Origin: Clitoria ternatea
Taxonomy: Eukaryota; Streptophyta; Magnoliopsida; Fabales; Fabaceae
Reading direction: 5' to 3'
Length of the DNA: 64,000 nt
Assembly (NCBI GenBank): GCA_037962975.1
Contig: CM075676.1
Span: forward strand, 48,346,001 to 48,410,000
Under the pieces are notes generated by a model that saw nothing but the letters and a program-made list of their open reading frames with translations, was not told the origin of the DNA and made no database searches. Below are positions 1-12,098 of the stretch, piece by piece. Made by a program: the position numbers and the translations under genes. Each line of letters starts with the position of its first letter. Position 1 is the first letter of the stretch.

Positions 1-966
1 AAGTCTACACATTTCTTGCTAATCAATATGAGATATTCACTGCCGAGACTAGCACAGATTTATATCAGTGAGATCGTTCGACTGCATGGTGTTCCATCTA
101 GTATTGTGTTGGATAGGGATCCGAGGTTCACTTCCCGGTTTTGGGGAAGCTTGCACCAGGAGTTAGGCTCGAAACTCCGGTTGAGTTCAGCCTATCATCC
201 CTCGTCGGATGGGCAGTCCAAACATACTATGCAGAGTTTGGAGGACTTGTTGAGGTCCTATGTGCTAGAACATGGTGGTAGCTGGGAGCAGTACCTCCCT
301 CTGATTGAGTTTACCTATAATAATAGCTACCATAGCAGCATCGGTATGGCTCCGTATGAGGCTTTATATGGCAGGAAATGCCGAACACCTCTATGTTGGT
401 TGGAGACCGGTGAGAGTTTGATGTTGGGGCCTGAGATTGTTCAGTAAACTTCTGAGCAGATTCAGATGATTAGAGAAAAGATGAAGGCATCCCAAGACCG
501 ACAGAAGAGTTACCATGATAAGCGGACGAAACCTCTTGAGTTTCACGTCGATAATAGGTTATTCCTTAAAGTTTCTCCCAATAAGGGTGTTGGACGAGCC
601 TTAAAGAGTGGAAAATTGAACCCCAAATATATTGGACCCTATGAAGTGCTGGAAAGGGTTGGTCCTGTCACATATCAGATTGCATTGCCGCCTCATCTGT
701 CAAATCTACACCGTGTATTCCATGTGTCTCAGTTGAGAAAATACTTACCTGACATTACTTATGAGATGCCTGATGATGAGGTTGAGATCAGAGAGAATCT
801 GACTACTGTAGCTGTGCCGACTGGTATTGTGGATCGGTCGGTGAAACGCTTAAGAAGCAAAGACGTACAATTAGTTAAGGTAGCATGGCAGCAGAACTAA
901 TGTACTTCTTACACATGGGAGCGTGAAGATGCTATGAGGCAGCAATATCCTGAACTATTTTATTGA
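1..966 (+). pseudogene. Tekay-type chromovirus integrase, C-terminal part (broken)
   Basis: The frame is open from base 1, so the element continues to the left of the window. It encodes the second half of a Ty3/gypsy integrase core, including the DRDPRFTSRFW segment with the second catalytic Asp. A chromodomain-like tail follows and ends in the YTWEREDAMRQQYPELF pattern typical of Tekay/Del elements. It aligns almost codon for codon with the copy at 46105-47079. Damage: TAA at 445-447 where the sister copy has CAA; TAA at 898-900 where the sister has CGA; and the catalytic Glu segment reads GQSKH where the sister has GQSER, so the active-site Glu is lost. The final stop is at 964-966. It is not a functional enzyme. 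Confidence 0.9.
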
Positions 967-1007
967 AGTAAACTTATATTTGAATTTCGAGGACGAAATT
1001 CTTTGAT

Positions 1008-1018
1008 GAAGGGGAGAA
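1008..1018 (+). other. Polypurine tract of the left Tekay element
   Basis: The run GAAGGGGAGAA lies directly before the LTR start TGTAACATCC. It is the expected primer site for plus-strand DNA synthesis. An equivalent tract precedes the 3' LTR at 47132. Confidence 0.8.
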
Positions 1019-1019
1019 T

Positions 1020-3641
1020 TGTAACATCCTAACCGAGCATTGATGGGCAAATTAAGGTTGATAGCAGAATAATTAAAAGTGGCATAGAAGTTACGCATGT
1101 GCCCTTCTTGACAATATAAGTGATTTCAGTCTCTTTCTTCCACTCATACTGAGCTGGGAAATGGAAGAGAGAATTGAGCTCACTTCTCCTTTCGTGCATG
1201 CAGTGGCACCATTCTTGCTTCTATCTAAAATTCAATCAGGCTTCTTCTTCTTCATCCCCTCCTCGTGGGCAGCGTTGGGGTGTCTTGGAGTCTTGAAATC
1301 CTCCATTGTTGGTAAGTTCAGGGCTGTTCGAGAGAGCGAACAGCTCAGGGTTTCTCCGAAATTGAGTTCAGAGGTTGACGACTTGAATCAGAGGTCGTTT
1401 GATCGAGAAAGAGTGATCGGAGAGTGATCGATCAGCGTTCGATAGCTCGTGGAGCTTCTGGAATCTCTTATTCCAGGTAGGGGGTGCTGTACATTTCAAA
1501 TGAATGGTTTATGGACGGCTTCCGGGTGAAATTGTTATACTGTTTGATATATAACTTTGAAATGTGATGATTGGTGTGTTCTGGTTTTACGATAACTTAT
1601 GAAATACCTGGATATGTGATATCTATGAGTTATCGAGTGTTAAATTGATTCCCGTCTATGATTGCATGTTGAATTGCATGAGATGCATGTTGATGATAAT
1701 GAGAATACCGAGTGCATATGGTGTGAGACACTTGATGATGTAAAATGGTATTGATGTATTACTGATAATAACAATATGCATGAGATGCACCATTGAAAAT
1801 GCTGAGAGCATATAGCGTGAGACGCTTATTATTGAAATGGTAATCAAATGTATATGCATGATATACTATAAAAGACCTTGAGTGGGACTCAAGGCAAGCC
1901 TATTGAGTGGGACTCAGGGCTGCCTGTAACACTACCGTTGTCGCTGAGAGTGACTGTGCTACATGAGAAGGCAAACGGTTTGGTAACAGTAAAATGGCAG
2001 GATTAGCTGAGAGCTGAGTATAAGGCTGAGAGCCTATATTGCAACACAAAATTTAATAATGAACAATTGGATCCGATTGATTGAATGTATGTACACTGAT
2101 AAATGTTGTCGATAGCAATATGATTTGTATGGTTATATGTATGTGTTACTGAGAATAACATGAAGTATATAGCCTTGAATAAGTTGAGCAAATCCTGATT
2201 AGATGATGTTATATGAGTAATTATATTGAATGACAGTGTATGTTTTTATTTGTTTGAGACATCATATTGCATAGTTAAGGATTGGATAATTGATCCGAGT
2301 CAATAACTGTCATTTAACATGTATAATGCTCACCCCTACTTGTGGCTATATTTTCAGTGGATTTAGGTCGGGGTGGTGAATGATGAGAGATCATCAAGCT
2401 CGTGTGGGGAGTACTTGTACAGATGTAGTGTATATATTATAAATAGTTGTGATATAGCCTTGGCCGGCTCCTATGTATACCGTTTTGTTTTGAGTATATA
2501 CATGAGTTTGAACTACCCAGGATTGTGGATATATATATATATATATGTAATGCTATGATGTTGTTTGAAATATCCAGGGGGTGTTGTTGTATGAGAAATG
2601 TCAAAGGTTAAATATTTCCAAGTGAGACAGGATCTAGAGGACCACTTCCGAGAGAAGGAAGGTCAATATGTTTCCGAGTAAGACATAACTGAGAGAACCT
2701 CTTCCGAGTGAAGGAAGGTTAAATATTTCCGAGTGAGACATGATTGAGAGGACCGCTTTCGAGGGAAGGAAGGTCAATATGTTTCCGAGTGAGACATAAC
2801 TGAGAGAACCTCTTCCGAGTGAAGGAAGGTTAAATATTCCCGAGTGAGACATGATTGAGAGGATCACTTCCGAGGGAAGGAAGGTCAATATGTTTCCGAG
2901 TGAGACATAACTGATAGAACCTCTTCTGAGTTAAGAAAGGTTAAAATAGTTCCGAGTGAGACATGACCAAAGATGTTTCTGAGTGAGACGCAACTGAGAG
3001 AACCTTTTCTGAGTGAAGAAAGGTTAAAATAGTTCCGAGTGAGACATGACCGAGAGGACCACTTCCAAGGGAAGGAAGGTCAAGATGTTTCCGAGTGAGA
3101 CATAACCGAGAGGACCTATTCCGAGTGAAGAAAGGTTAAAATAGTTTCGAGTGAGACATGACCGAGAGGACTACATCCGAGGGATGGAAGGTCAAGATAT
3201 TTTCGAGTGAGACATGACCGAGGGAACTACTTCCGAGTGAAGGAAGGTTAAAATGTTTCCGAGTGAGGTATAACCGAGAGAATCATTTCTGGATGAAGGT
3301 TAAAATGCTTCCGAGTGAACCATGTCTGAGATGAGATCTTCCAGGTGAAGAATGAGGATCTGACTATGAGTGAGAAATTTCTGAGAGAGGCACTACCTGA
3401 TGGGACTATCCCCGAGTGGGAGGAGGTTCCGGTTTCGAATGATGGAACACACCGAGTGTAGGGACTCGCTCTAGCGAGTAGGAGCTCGCTCAAGCGATCT
3501 TTACTGGTTTCGTTTAACCGAATCAGCATCTCGCCAAGTGAATGGTACCCTGACTCCATTTTCCCTTTCCCGATTCCTGATTTAAATGCGAAAAATTTCC
3601 CCAGGTTTTCGGGTTTGTCTTTATTAAGTCGGGATGTTTCA
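1020..3641 (+). mobile_element. 3' LTR of a Tekay-like gypsy element (2622 bp)
   Basis: It begins TGTAACATCC and ends GGATGTTTCA, near-perfect inverted termini with TG...CA ends. It follows an integrase tail and polypurine tract, so it is a 3' LTR; the partner LTR is outside the window. It resembles the LTRs at 38359-40907 and 47132-49687 throughout, with scattered differences, so it is another copy of the same family. It holds an AATATAAG TATA-like site near 1113, a conserved GCTCACCCCTACTTGTGG module near 2330, a degenerate tandem array from about 2600 to 3480, and a 12-bp palindrome at 3486-3497. The five bases after it (GTTTA) should be one copy of its target duplication. Confidence 0.9.
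2600..3480 (+). repeat. Degenerate 55/111-bp tandem array inside the LTR
   Basis: The phrase TTCCGAGTGAGACAT recurs about every 55 bp. Two alternating half-units, one with 'ggaaggtta' and one with 'ggaaggtcaa', make a 111-bp higher-order unit; GTTTCCGAGT starts at 2670, 2781 and 2892. The array degrades toward the LTR end. Homologous arrays lie in the LTRs at 40040-40700, 48820-49500 and 63240-63900. Confidence 0.85.
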
Positions 3642-4388
3642 GTTTACATTAAGGGTTTAGTTTTTATTTTTATTTTGAACAATCAAAAATATTTATTTAT
3701 TTATATATATAATCATACACACATAATTATAAACCTAAAAAAGTAAATTTTTTTATTATAAATTACATAAAAATTAGTTGGATGGTGAATAATTTTAATC
3801 ATTTGGCTTCAAAGGGTTGTGAGATGTAGTTGTGCATTAATGTCTCAACATTGTGAAGAATTTTGGGATCGGGTAATGGTAAAATACTAATGTGTAATTA
3901 GTTAGTTATGATGTCAATTAAATTAAGATTGAGTAATAAAATAGTTTTATTTTAAATAATATATCAAAAAATAATATTAACCATTAAATTTTTTTATTTT
4001 CATAATTTTATTCTAGAGACTTTCTATATTTAATTATTGACTCAGAGCACGTCAATTTATTTCTTTGGAAGGTTACATAGACAACATGTCTATTTGTTAT
4101 TTTTGTATATTTGATTGTGAACATATTGTACTCTTTGTTTTTTGGTTTTTAAGAAAATATGACTTCTTAAAAGACAAGAGATATTCCCGTAAAAAAACAA
4201 AACAAAACACGTACAAGTAATAAGTTTTCATTTTAAAAAAGAATTAGATATGCTAAAACCATAACATATTACAACATTAGAATAATGTTATTTGTATTTT
4301 TTAATTATTACAACTGCAACTGTACTTTTCTACTTTTTCTTAGCTCAAACAAAGAACCATTCATTACCAATCCATTAATGCCTAGTGG
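3642..4388. other. AT-rich interval, no gene seen
   Basis: Low-complexity A/T-rich DNA between the LTR and the kinase fragment. I see no coding region, RNA gene or clear element terminus. Confidence 0.6.
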
Positions 4389-4671
4389 TATTTCGGAGTG
4401 GTGCTGCTAGAACTCGTAATGGGGCGAAGGCCGGTGGGGGATTTTGGAGAAGAAAGATTAGACATTGTTTAATGGACAAAGATGCAAACCAATTGGAACA
4501 AAGAGATGGCGATGACGGTGCTTGATGAGAGGCTATATCAAATTCCTTAGAGGAAGCAAAGCAATTGTTTTTTGTGGCTGTGTTATGTGTTCATGAACAC
4601 AGTGTGGAGAGACCAACCATGAGGGAAGTGGTTGAAATGCTTGCTCAAGCAAAGCAACCAACACATTTTAA
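4389..4671 (+). pseudogene. LRR receptor-like kinase C-terminal fragment (BAM/CLV1-like)
   Basis: The reading frame from 4389 begins YFGVVLLEL, which is the end of kinase subdomain IX, then GRRPVGDFGEE, and later VERPTMREVVEMLAQAKQ, the subdomain XI segment with its invariant Arg. This wording is typical of the BAM/CLV1 group of plant leucine-rich-repeat receptor kinases, membrane receptors for CLE peptides. Only about 95 codons survive; the rest of the kinase, the transmembrane segment and the LRR ectodomain are absent. Breaks: in-frame TAA at 4470-4472 and a one-base loss near 4548-4550. It is the only clear host-gene trace in the window. The MULE target site lies about 100 bp downstream. 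The exact subfamily (BAM3-like) is my judgement from the C-terminal wording. Confidence 0.75.
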
Positions 4672-4694
4672 ATGGAGTGATCTAGCTAGAAAAA

Positions 4695-4707
4695 GGGGGG
4701 GGGGGGG
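4695..4707 (+). repeat. Poly-G run (13 G)
   Basis: An uninterrupted G13 tract just after the kinase relic. It may be assembly-sensitive. Confidence 0.8.
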
Positions 4708-4769
4708 AGAAGGAACAAGTTAATTACACAAAAATGGTTGAATTAATCTATACCATTTACATATGTGCT

Positions 4770-4778
4770 TTGTTTTTT
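4770..4778 (+). repeat. 9-bp target-site duplication, left
   Basis: TTGTTTTTT, identical to 36282-36290. It abuts the left MULE inverted repeat. Confidence 0.85.
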
Positions 4779-4958
4779 GAGTGTTTCTACTGAACCCTTT
4801 AGAAATAAGGGGTTTTGGAACCCTTAACATGCTGTCCATTTCATTAACAGACACGTGAAACATATATACATATAATATTTTATATATTTTAATAATTCTA
4901 ACTTTTTAAAATTACAAGTTAACCCCTTATTTTTTCTTTATCATTTCATCTTCTAAAA
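4779..4958 (+). repeat. MULE left terminal inverted repeat (180 bp)
   Basis: Read against the reverse complement of 36102-36281 it aligns without gaps and with 7 differences by my hand count, six of them transitions. Similarity stops abruptly after TTCTAAAA at 4958, with only patchy resemblance further in. Confidence 0.9.
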
Positions 4959-5049
4959 TTTATTTATCATGTAATGAAAACCTCAACCTTTCCTCTTCTT
5001 AAACTTTCCCATTTTTGAAGCATTGAAGAGGTTATGGAAACCCTCGAGC

Positions 5050-6790
5050 CTTCCCTTTTCTAATTTCCCTCACAAAGACCCCACCACAGCCTCCAAATCG
5101 TGACTTTGATGTGCCTCTGTCTGACTCTGTCAGAGCTTCCCCTCTTTTATTTTCGCTGAATTTCATTGTGTGGTTCTTCTTCTTTGGTCTCTCTGTCGTT
5201 CCCCATGCTCCTGTGGCCAAGAACATCACTGCGCCTGTCAAAGTCTCATCGTCACAGACTCTATTAGATATTGTGTGGCTCTATTACAGACTCAGACTTT
5301 TCTCTTTTGACTCTCCAACCATCAGTACCTTCCAATATCATCGAGATCTCCTATCTCTGCAATTTGTTTAGCTGTTTGGAGTCGTTGTGAGGTAGCTACC
5401 TTTTCCCTTGTCTTCATTTCCATTTTTATTCCAATCACTTACTCAGTCGCTCGGTTTTGGTTCTATGCTACAACCTTTGTAGGAATAGCTTTGAAACACT
5501 TCCTCACATCATCCGAGATCCTTCCATAACTACTGTCGCTGGCGTTTTAGGTGGACAAAATCAGGTCTCTTCTTTCCCTTCGCTATTTTTTTAGAGTTTC
5601 ATTTTTTTAATACACTCAACATTGCATAAGAATTAAATGGTGACTTCTTGTTTAAATTAAAATCAGATGAATAATGTGATTTATACTCTGCCTGCTGCAT
5701 ACTCTAATTGTTATTATATGTGATGGGTCTGTTTATATATCGAAGCAATTTACACTCATGTGGATCATGTTGAGGTTTAAGAGAATAAAATTCATGTTTG
5801 ATTACACTAAAGTTTCAACTGGTTTTAAGAAAGAAGAGTACTTACTAATTTTTTTCTTTGCAAATTAAGCTATATTAATATATAGGTTGAATTTGTACAA
5901 GAATGTGGAAGAGAGATATATAGTTATAGCCTTTGTGGAATACTTATTCTAAAGTATGAATTCCCAATTTATAGTTATATTTTCCTGAGTATGTTTTTTC
6001 TACAATAAGACAGGCTTAAATGTGTGATATTTCTTCCTTTCCATGATCTGTTTTTAGGAAAATTGAACTAGGATCACCACAAACAAAGTCCCTATACAAT
6101 AAGAGTGACATTTTTTATTATATGAACTCCTCTGCCTCTTAAGTTGTTGTTGAAGATTGTGTTGATGAAATTGATGCTCAATAATTCTTTGACTATGCTC
6201 TTTATAAGGAATGGAAAAAACACCAAGCTTTCACACTGGCCGTTTCACTCACAGGATATGTGATAAATTTTAGAGTCTTCTGAACCACAACCTTAGGATA
6301 GTTATTTTGTTTTGGAAACAACAAACTCCTGCTAAAAAGAATTTCTCATTATATGAATTTGAATTTAAATGAATATTTTATATTAAACCCTTCCTTCTTT
6401 TGTAGTGTCACATTAGAAGAAGGAATTGTTGCATCTATACTGGAAGAAAATAGAACCGTGATGGGGGTGTATTATAAAACCAATAGAAAATGATACAATT
6501 ATGTTTGCAGATTGATGTGCCATCACATTTTGTTGGTCTGGTCCTAGAGAACTGCAAATCACGGTCATTTAAATAGCGGCTATGTTTTATCCAACCAGTG
6601 GAATTGGGACTAGTTGATCTTATAGAGGAAAACAGGACACTATTGGAGTTCACAGCAAATGCCTCTTCTATCTTTGAACCATTAGTTCATGACAGAACTG
6701 TAACTCAACAGAGAGGTCAATGCAATCCTATAGCATATTGGGCTAACCCAAATCCAAAAAATGAATTATTGAGTGGTAGTGTGATGTAAA
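5050..6790 (+). pseudogene. Exon-like fragments of an unidentified + strand gene
   Basis: I do not recognise this gene. Three pieces look coding or formerly coding. (1) 5111-5371 is an open frame rich in Ser, Leu and Phe. (2) 5483-5564 is open and bounded by AG and GT splice-like dinucleotides; it contains HIIRDPSITTVAGVLGG. (3) 6598-6786 contains ENRTLLEFTANASSIFEPL and ends in TAA. A phrase near 6405-6465 (ILEENRTVMG in translation) resembles part of piece 3 (LIEENRTLLEF), suggesting an internal duplication or related exons. Position just inside the left inverted repeat fits a captured host fragment, as in Pack-MULEs, or an unknown element gene. Coding status is uncertain. Confidence 0.35.
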
Positions 6791-7616
6791 CACGTTGTTT
6801 CCTGACCCTCAAACCTGTCACAGATATCATTTAAATTCTTTGATCATGTAAACATGGAATGTAAGGTCTGGTACAGACCCTGAATGTTAAAGGCCATGCC
6901 TGTATATCATAACTTCAAACTTGTGTGAAAATTGAAATGTAAATGTTTGTTTTCTGATTAGCTAGGTACTTCCTCTACAATTTGTTTTCTGATTAGCTAG
7001 GTAGTCTCACCACTATGTTCGGTTCACATACTATTGAGTGGGCGAAAACTTCAAGAAGAAAATATTGGTATACAATTAACGAAAAAATTACAAGTCATAT
7101 CTAAACCATTCTAAAATAATGTAATCTATTAAATCAACTAACAATTTTAGATGATGAAAATATTAATACAAGTCATGTTTTAAACGGTAAATGAAAACAA
7201 ATACATACTGAAGCCTTATATTTTCATCACTAAAAGCACTATATTGGCCAACATTCACCCTATGTCTAAGGGTTTCACCCTAATCATCCAATTTCCTGTT
7301 AGTAGGGTATGAAATATTACATCAATTTCTGTTTTGCATTGTTAGAAACCGTCAAAAAAGATTCTGCTTTAACTAACTACTTTAGTATATACTCAAGAGT
7401 TAACACACTTGTGTCTATACTCAATAAAGATGGAAAAATTAATAAAACATCATCATTAACCAACATATCCAAGTAACAAGTTGTACATATTAAATGTCAT
7501 AAGTAACAGTCTATCTAACAGCAACAACTTGTTCAGCAAAATACCCAAAAATAAAACAGTATGTAAAGCTTTAGTATATGACGCCATCCCCTTAAAAAAC
7601 CCCATATATTTGCAAT
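6791..7616. other. MULE interior, no gene seen
   Basis: AT-rich DNA between the + strand fragments and the 3' end of the Ulp1-like gene. A short direct repeat (GTTTTCTGATTAGCTAGGTA) occurs at about 6948 and 6984. No coding region is recognised. Confidence 0.5.
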
Positions 7617-10073
7617 CTATTTCCTGACTAGATTTCTCTTCCTATCTTCCAGTGTTTTCCAGTTGTCAAATGCTTGTTGGATGACCGAATCTCTCAATGA
7701 ATTGTATGGTTTTAATACCAAATCAAGTGCAATATGCATTCTTGTAACATCATTCACCTGTACAAGTACTCACAATTAAAAATTTTATTTCTTCATAAAA
7801 TATACACAACTTGATAATAAAATAAGTTATCTAGACTACTTACATGGATCTTATAATTGGTAGATAGCATGCAGTCAAGCATCCATTGACAAACCCAAAC
7901 CCCACAATCATTGCTAACAAGTCATTAAAAAATCAATTAAACAGGATAATTATGTAACAAGAATCACATCATGTATTTGTAATTAATTTTTTTATAACAC
8001 ATAAATAGCATACGAAGTATGTCACTGTTCCCCAATGTCAGAAGGCACCTTAATCTTGTAATTTGCCACAAATGGTCTTACAGTCTGTTGTGACTCATAA
8101 AATGAATCATCTTTTAGCATCTCCTCAATACATATTGCCTAAGTCAAATCAAACGTTAGTATATGCATATGGAGCAGTTATATCCACTCTAATCATCCTT
8201 TAGGATCTCCTCAAGTCGTTAAGAGGATTTGCTGTTATTTAAGTTTTGTGTCATAAACAGATCAACTATTTTTTTGTTATAATATAATTAGTTATCTACA
8301 GATATGTCATAAACAGGTCAACTATAGTCAATTAAACAAAATTGTATAATGTTAACAGAGCTCACCAATTTCATGATGCTTAGTTCCCTCCACCTCAAGC
8401 TCAACTTGCATGGTTTTGAATCCAGCTAGATCAATTGTTCCTCTTTCAGATCAAAGACAAGCAAAAACCAGTGCATGTTGCTTTCATTTATAGGCATAAA
8501 TATCTACAGATGAAAAAAAACATCAAAACAAAATCACACTGTTAATTGACTTTTTTCAACTAATTTGTGGATAAATGGTATACCTTGTTCAAGGTCTCAA
8601 CCTGACCCATATGTGAGTTTTGATAGAATTCCATAAGAGAAGAAGGTGACCGTCTGCCCTCCAATGCATATTGCTAAGAAATGCTTAGAAGATATTAGTG
8701 AAAATTACTACACCAGTAACATTTAATATTTATAAATGGAGTAGCTATTACCGCAAATGTTATAGGCAAAAACCAACAGGAAGAGTACCCACACAATATT
8801 TTTTCTTGGTATGTTATTGAGCCTACAACAAGGTTTATTACCTGTATACAGGACCAAATATAATTTTGCATAAGAATATGGCAACTTTTAGATTCAAAAT
8901 GATATATGAGGAAGAAAATAATATGTGGAATACCTCTTGATCAACACACATCTTTGGCATTAATGTTTTCAGTGTTTTTCTATCACTTGAAGTTGTTCCT
9001 CTTTTGATTAAAACTTTATTGCTATATAAAAAAGTAAGAGATATAAGTTACAGGCTACAAAGGAAAATGATAGAAGTCGTGCTTCAATACACTCTAACCT
9101 ATGGGATATCCCATCGTTATTTTCACCAAATATGTATACAGCTACAACCACCTCTATCTCATCCAGAAGCATTTGTGATGGAGGTCTGAATAAGACGGGA
9201 ATCCATTAAAAGAGAAAACATTCATAGATATGAGTGTATATTACCCTTAGAAAGTTTGAATATTAAAAAACTAAATAACATGTTGAAGAAAGGTTTACAC
9301 AGTTACCTCTGGTACAGTCACACTAGTATTCCTAACATATCTTGAAGCATGTAGTGGTTGATTATTCATGAAGTATCCAGGCTTTGGCATTTCTTTAGGT
9401 GTTGTGAACAACTTCCTCGGAACTTTCTTAACTGGCTTTGGTTGGTGTATATTAATATTCGACGGTGTGAAACCAGCTTCAGCAGGGGCATTTGGTTCTT
9501 TTATTCCAGTCTTGAACAGTTCTGGTGGAGATTGAACTGGGACAAAAAATGGAGGAAACACTATTGGGGTGTAGTTAGATGGCATCATGGTATTTGTTGT
9601 ATTTGTGGTATTTGGAATTGGCAAACTGATTAGAGATTGAACTGGGACAAACAACGGGGAAGACGCTTGCGTCGGATGGTTAGATGCACCAACCAGGGTA
9701 TTGTTTGCAAACATCTATTTATGAAAGTTATTCACTGCATCCATGTAACTTGCAAACGCCTAGTAAACATGTAAGCAAAGGCATCAGGTATTAGTAGCCA
9801 CAATTATAAGAGAAGACTTATGAACAAAATAACATTAAAGCAATTAGAAGTTCAGAATCCCATTAAGAAATGTGGTTAACCTAATCTCTGATGGCATCAT
9901 GCCATGAAGGAGAATTATGAGCATTATCAGGTTCACGGGAATTATGAGCATCATGACGTGAAGGAGAATTATGAGCATTATTAGGTGCACGGGAATTATA
10001 AGCATCATTACGTGCAGTAGAAGTATAAGAGGAAGATTCTTTGTTTAGATTTGAAATCACCAAAGGGGTGCTA
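7617..10073 (-). pseudogene. Ulp1-like (C48) SUMO-protease family gene, main part
   Basis: Spliced gene read on the - strand; it would encode a cysteine protease of the Ulp1/SENP fold, which processes SUMO or similar modifiers. Exons I can place, 5' to 3': 9881-10073 (two imperfect repeats around NAHNSPSxHDA), 9307-9759 (Pro/Thr-rich linker), about 9050-9190 (EVVVAVYIFGENN), about 8934-9021 (LKTLMPKMCVDQE), 8752-8841 (CWFLPITFA), 8584-8673, 8366-8503 (IFMPINESNMHWFLLVFDL, catalytic His in HWF), 8026-8138, 7844-7913 (NDCGVWVCQWM, catalytic Cys), and 7617-7757 ending in TAG at 7617-7619. Introns begin GT and end AG at most joints. Damage: in-frame TAG at 8426-8428, between the His and Cys motifs, and TAG at 9715-9717. 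The 5' part lies beyond the Athila insertion. Cargo genes of this family are known in some plant MULEs. Confidence 0.85.
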
Positions 10074-10174
10074 CTACACACAGAAATAATCAAAATACAA
10101 CATCAATAATGTCATGTTATAATGTTACTATATTCAGAATCACAACATACCAAACATGTATTCTGTTACCCATA

Positions 10175-12084
10175 TGATGCTAAAATCCTGAGTCATTAAT
10201 TTGATATGAAAATCTTAGTAAAACAAAATATGACTCTCGGATTTACACTTTGGCAAGCGCACCAGTCGTTAAAATTGTAGTGTATTTGATCGTCCCACAG
10301 GGATTATGGTAAGTACCTCAATCTAGGACTAGTACAAGCTGAACCATCAGAAAATACATGAAGTTCATTCGGTTTTTATAGTTTTGGTGTTTTCTAGTTG
10401 TTTTTAGTATTTTCAGAAACAGAGTTAAGATGAATGTGAAAAGTGATTAAAAGAAAGCAGGTCAGGATTGCTTCGGCTCACAATTTCCTCAAGAAACATG
10501 CAATTAAAGTATAATCGAACTTCATAATCTAGAGGACAATCCGCTTGTGGTTATTCCCTAATTCTTTAGGTGAAAAAACACTAATCCTTAAGCAATGAAC
10601 CTTAATTCCTTAAGTGCTCGATTAACCTAAGAATCTAATGCGAAATTGGAGGTTGAACTCTAACTATTCACCTAAATTGATTAGGCCTGAACTAGTTAGA
10701 AAGCTAGAAGTTACCTAAGCTTCAACCATGATTCCTCACTGGCGAAGTTCTTCATCGGTTCTGGATTTGTCAATCTAGCGATTCTGCTCTACTCCTCAGC
10801 TTGTTCGCCTCAGGATCTTAGAAGTCAATCTACTTGCTCATAGCTTCAACACTCCATTGCTAACCTTCGCAATCCCAACCTTAGGGATTTAGAACTCCAT
10901 TGACTTCGGTTCCATCGAAGGATTGTGGAACGTCATGGAGGAGAGGATTAGGGAGAGAAAAATGTGTAGTGAGATGTTCAAAGTGTGTAATGAATGTTCT
11001 CCGTTCTGTTATTTCGTATCTGTGTATGCGTGTTTTTCTTACAGAATATGTACAACCTATATATATGATTTTACCTAACTAACTAACTTAACTGATAACT
11101 TAGAAAACTTAAGTTAACGACTAAACTAACTAGTTACACAGTTTACAAAGTAACTAACTAACTACAGCTCAGCTCTTAATAGGATCCAGCTCAACCTTAG
11201 CTAATTTACAGCGCAGCACTAGCTAATTGACAGTTCACTACTTAAGTTACTAAGGTTGCAGCAATGGAGAAGAAGGCAATGGAAGCGGAAATAGTACTGC
11301 ACCAGGTGTGTGTTGTTGGAGGGAAGAAACAGGGTTTAAGTTACTGCTTTTACGCTTCAGCTGCTGGGTTTTCGCTTGGGCTGATTAACTCTCGCTTGGG
11401 CGAGCTCGGGAATTATACTGCAGTGTTGCTTTGTCGCTTAAGCGTTATAGAGTAGCTTAGGCGAAAGGTGATGGTTTGAGGTCATGCTTGAGCGTAGGCT
11501 TGCTTTGCTTGAGCGAACTTTGGCCCTCGCCCGAGCGAATTAAACTATCGCTTAAGCGAATTATTTTTTTCAATCAGCATTTCTGAAATGGACGCTCGGG
11601 TTCTTCCTTTTATTTTTAATCGGTTCCTTGTTCTCTTTTGGAGTCGGTATCTTGGAAATCTTTGCAGTCAGGTTTTCGTTAATTCTTTTCGGTCAACCCT
11701 TTGAAGTCTCACCCAGTCGGTCTTGTGAACTTCCTTCAGTCGGATTTACGAATTCTCACTCGGCTCTATAAATTCTTGCTCAGCTTTTTTATAATTTTCA
11801 CTCGGATTTGTCTTCTTTTCTCGAGTACGCCCTGTTCCTGCACTATTAAACAGCTAATTGCCTAGCATTTATACGCTACTGCTTAGTGAATTTATAAATA
11901 CTTTAAAATTCCTTAACTAATTAATATTTTCAATCGTTTTCTTACATAACGAAGTACTTTTGAAATTCATAACTAAAATACGAATTGTTATCAACTTTTT
12001 AAATAATACTAACAAACTAACCAATAATTACTGAATAATGTTAAATAAAAAGGTGAAATAATTAAGTCTTTTCAAGACTTATCA
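10175..12084 (-). mobile_element. Athila 3' LTR (left copy)
   Basis: It starts TGATGCTAAA and ends GACTTATCA on the + strand and matches 21979-23888 nearly base for base. It carries the perfect 12-bp palindrome TCGCTTAAGCGA at 11548-11559 and several near copies. Confidence 0.92.
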
Positions 12085-12098
12085 CATCCCCAAACTTA
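12085..12098 (-). other. Athila polypurine tract
   Basis: On the - strand TAAGTTTGGGGATG directly precedes the LTR start TGATAAGTC. Similar TTTGGGG strings occur on the - strand near 12820 and 13196 but do not touch an LTR. Confidence 0.7.

Noticed and set aside
2634..3559. - strand frames with repeated SVILSIMSHSGIF-like text, also at 40370-40792 and 49150-49572
   Set aside because: Non-coding tandem LTR repeats read in reverse; the pattern follows the DNA period.
11264..11455. 63-codon frame present in both Athila LTRs (also 23067-23258)
   Set aside because: Short, located in the LTR, conserved only because LTRs are copies; no recognisable product.
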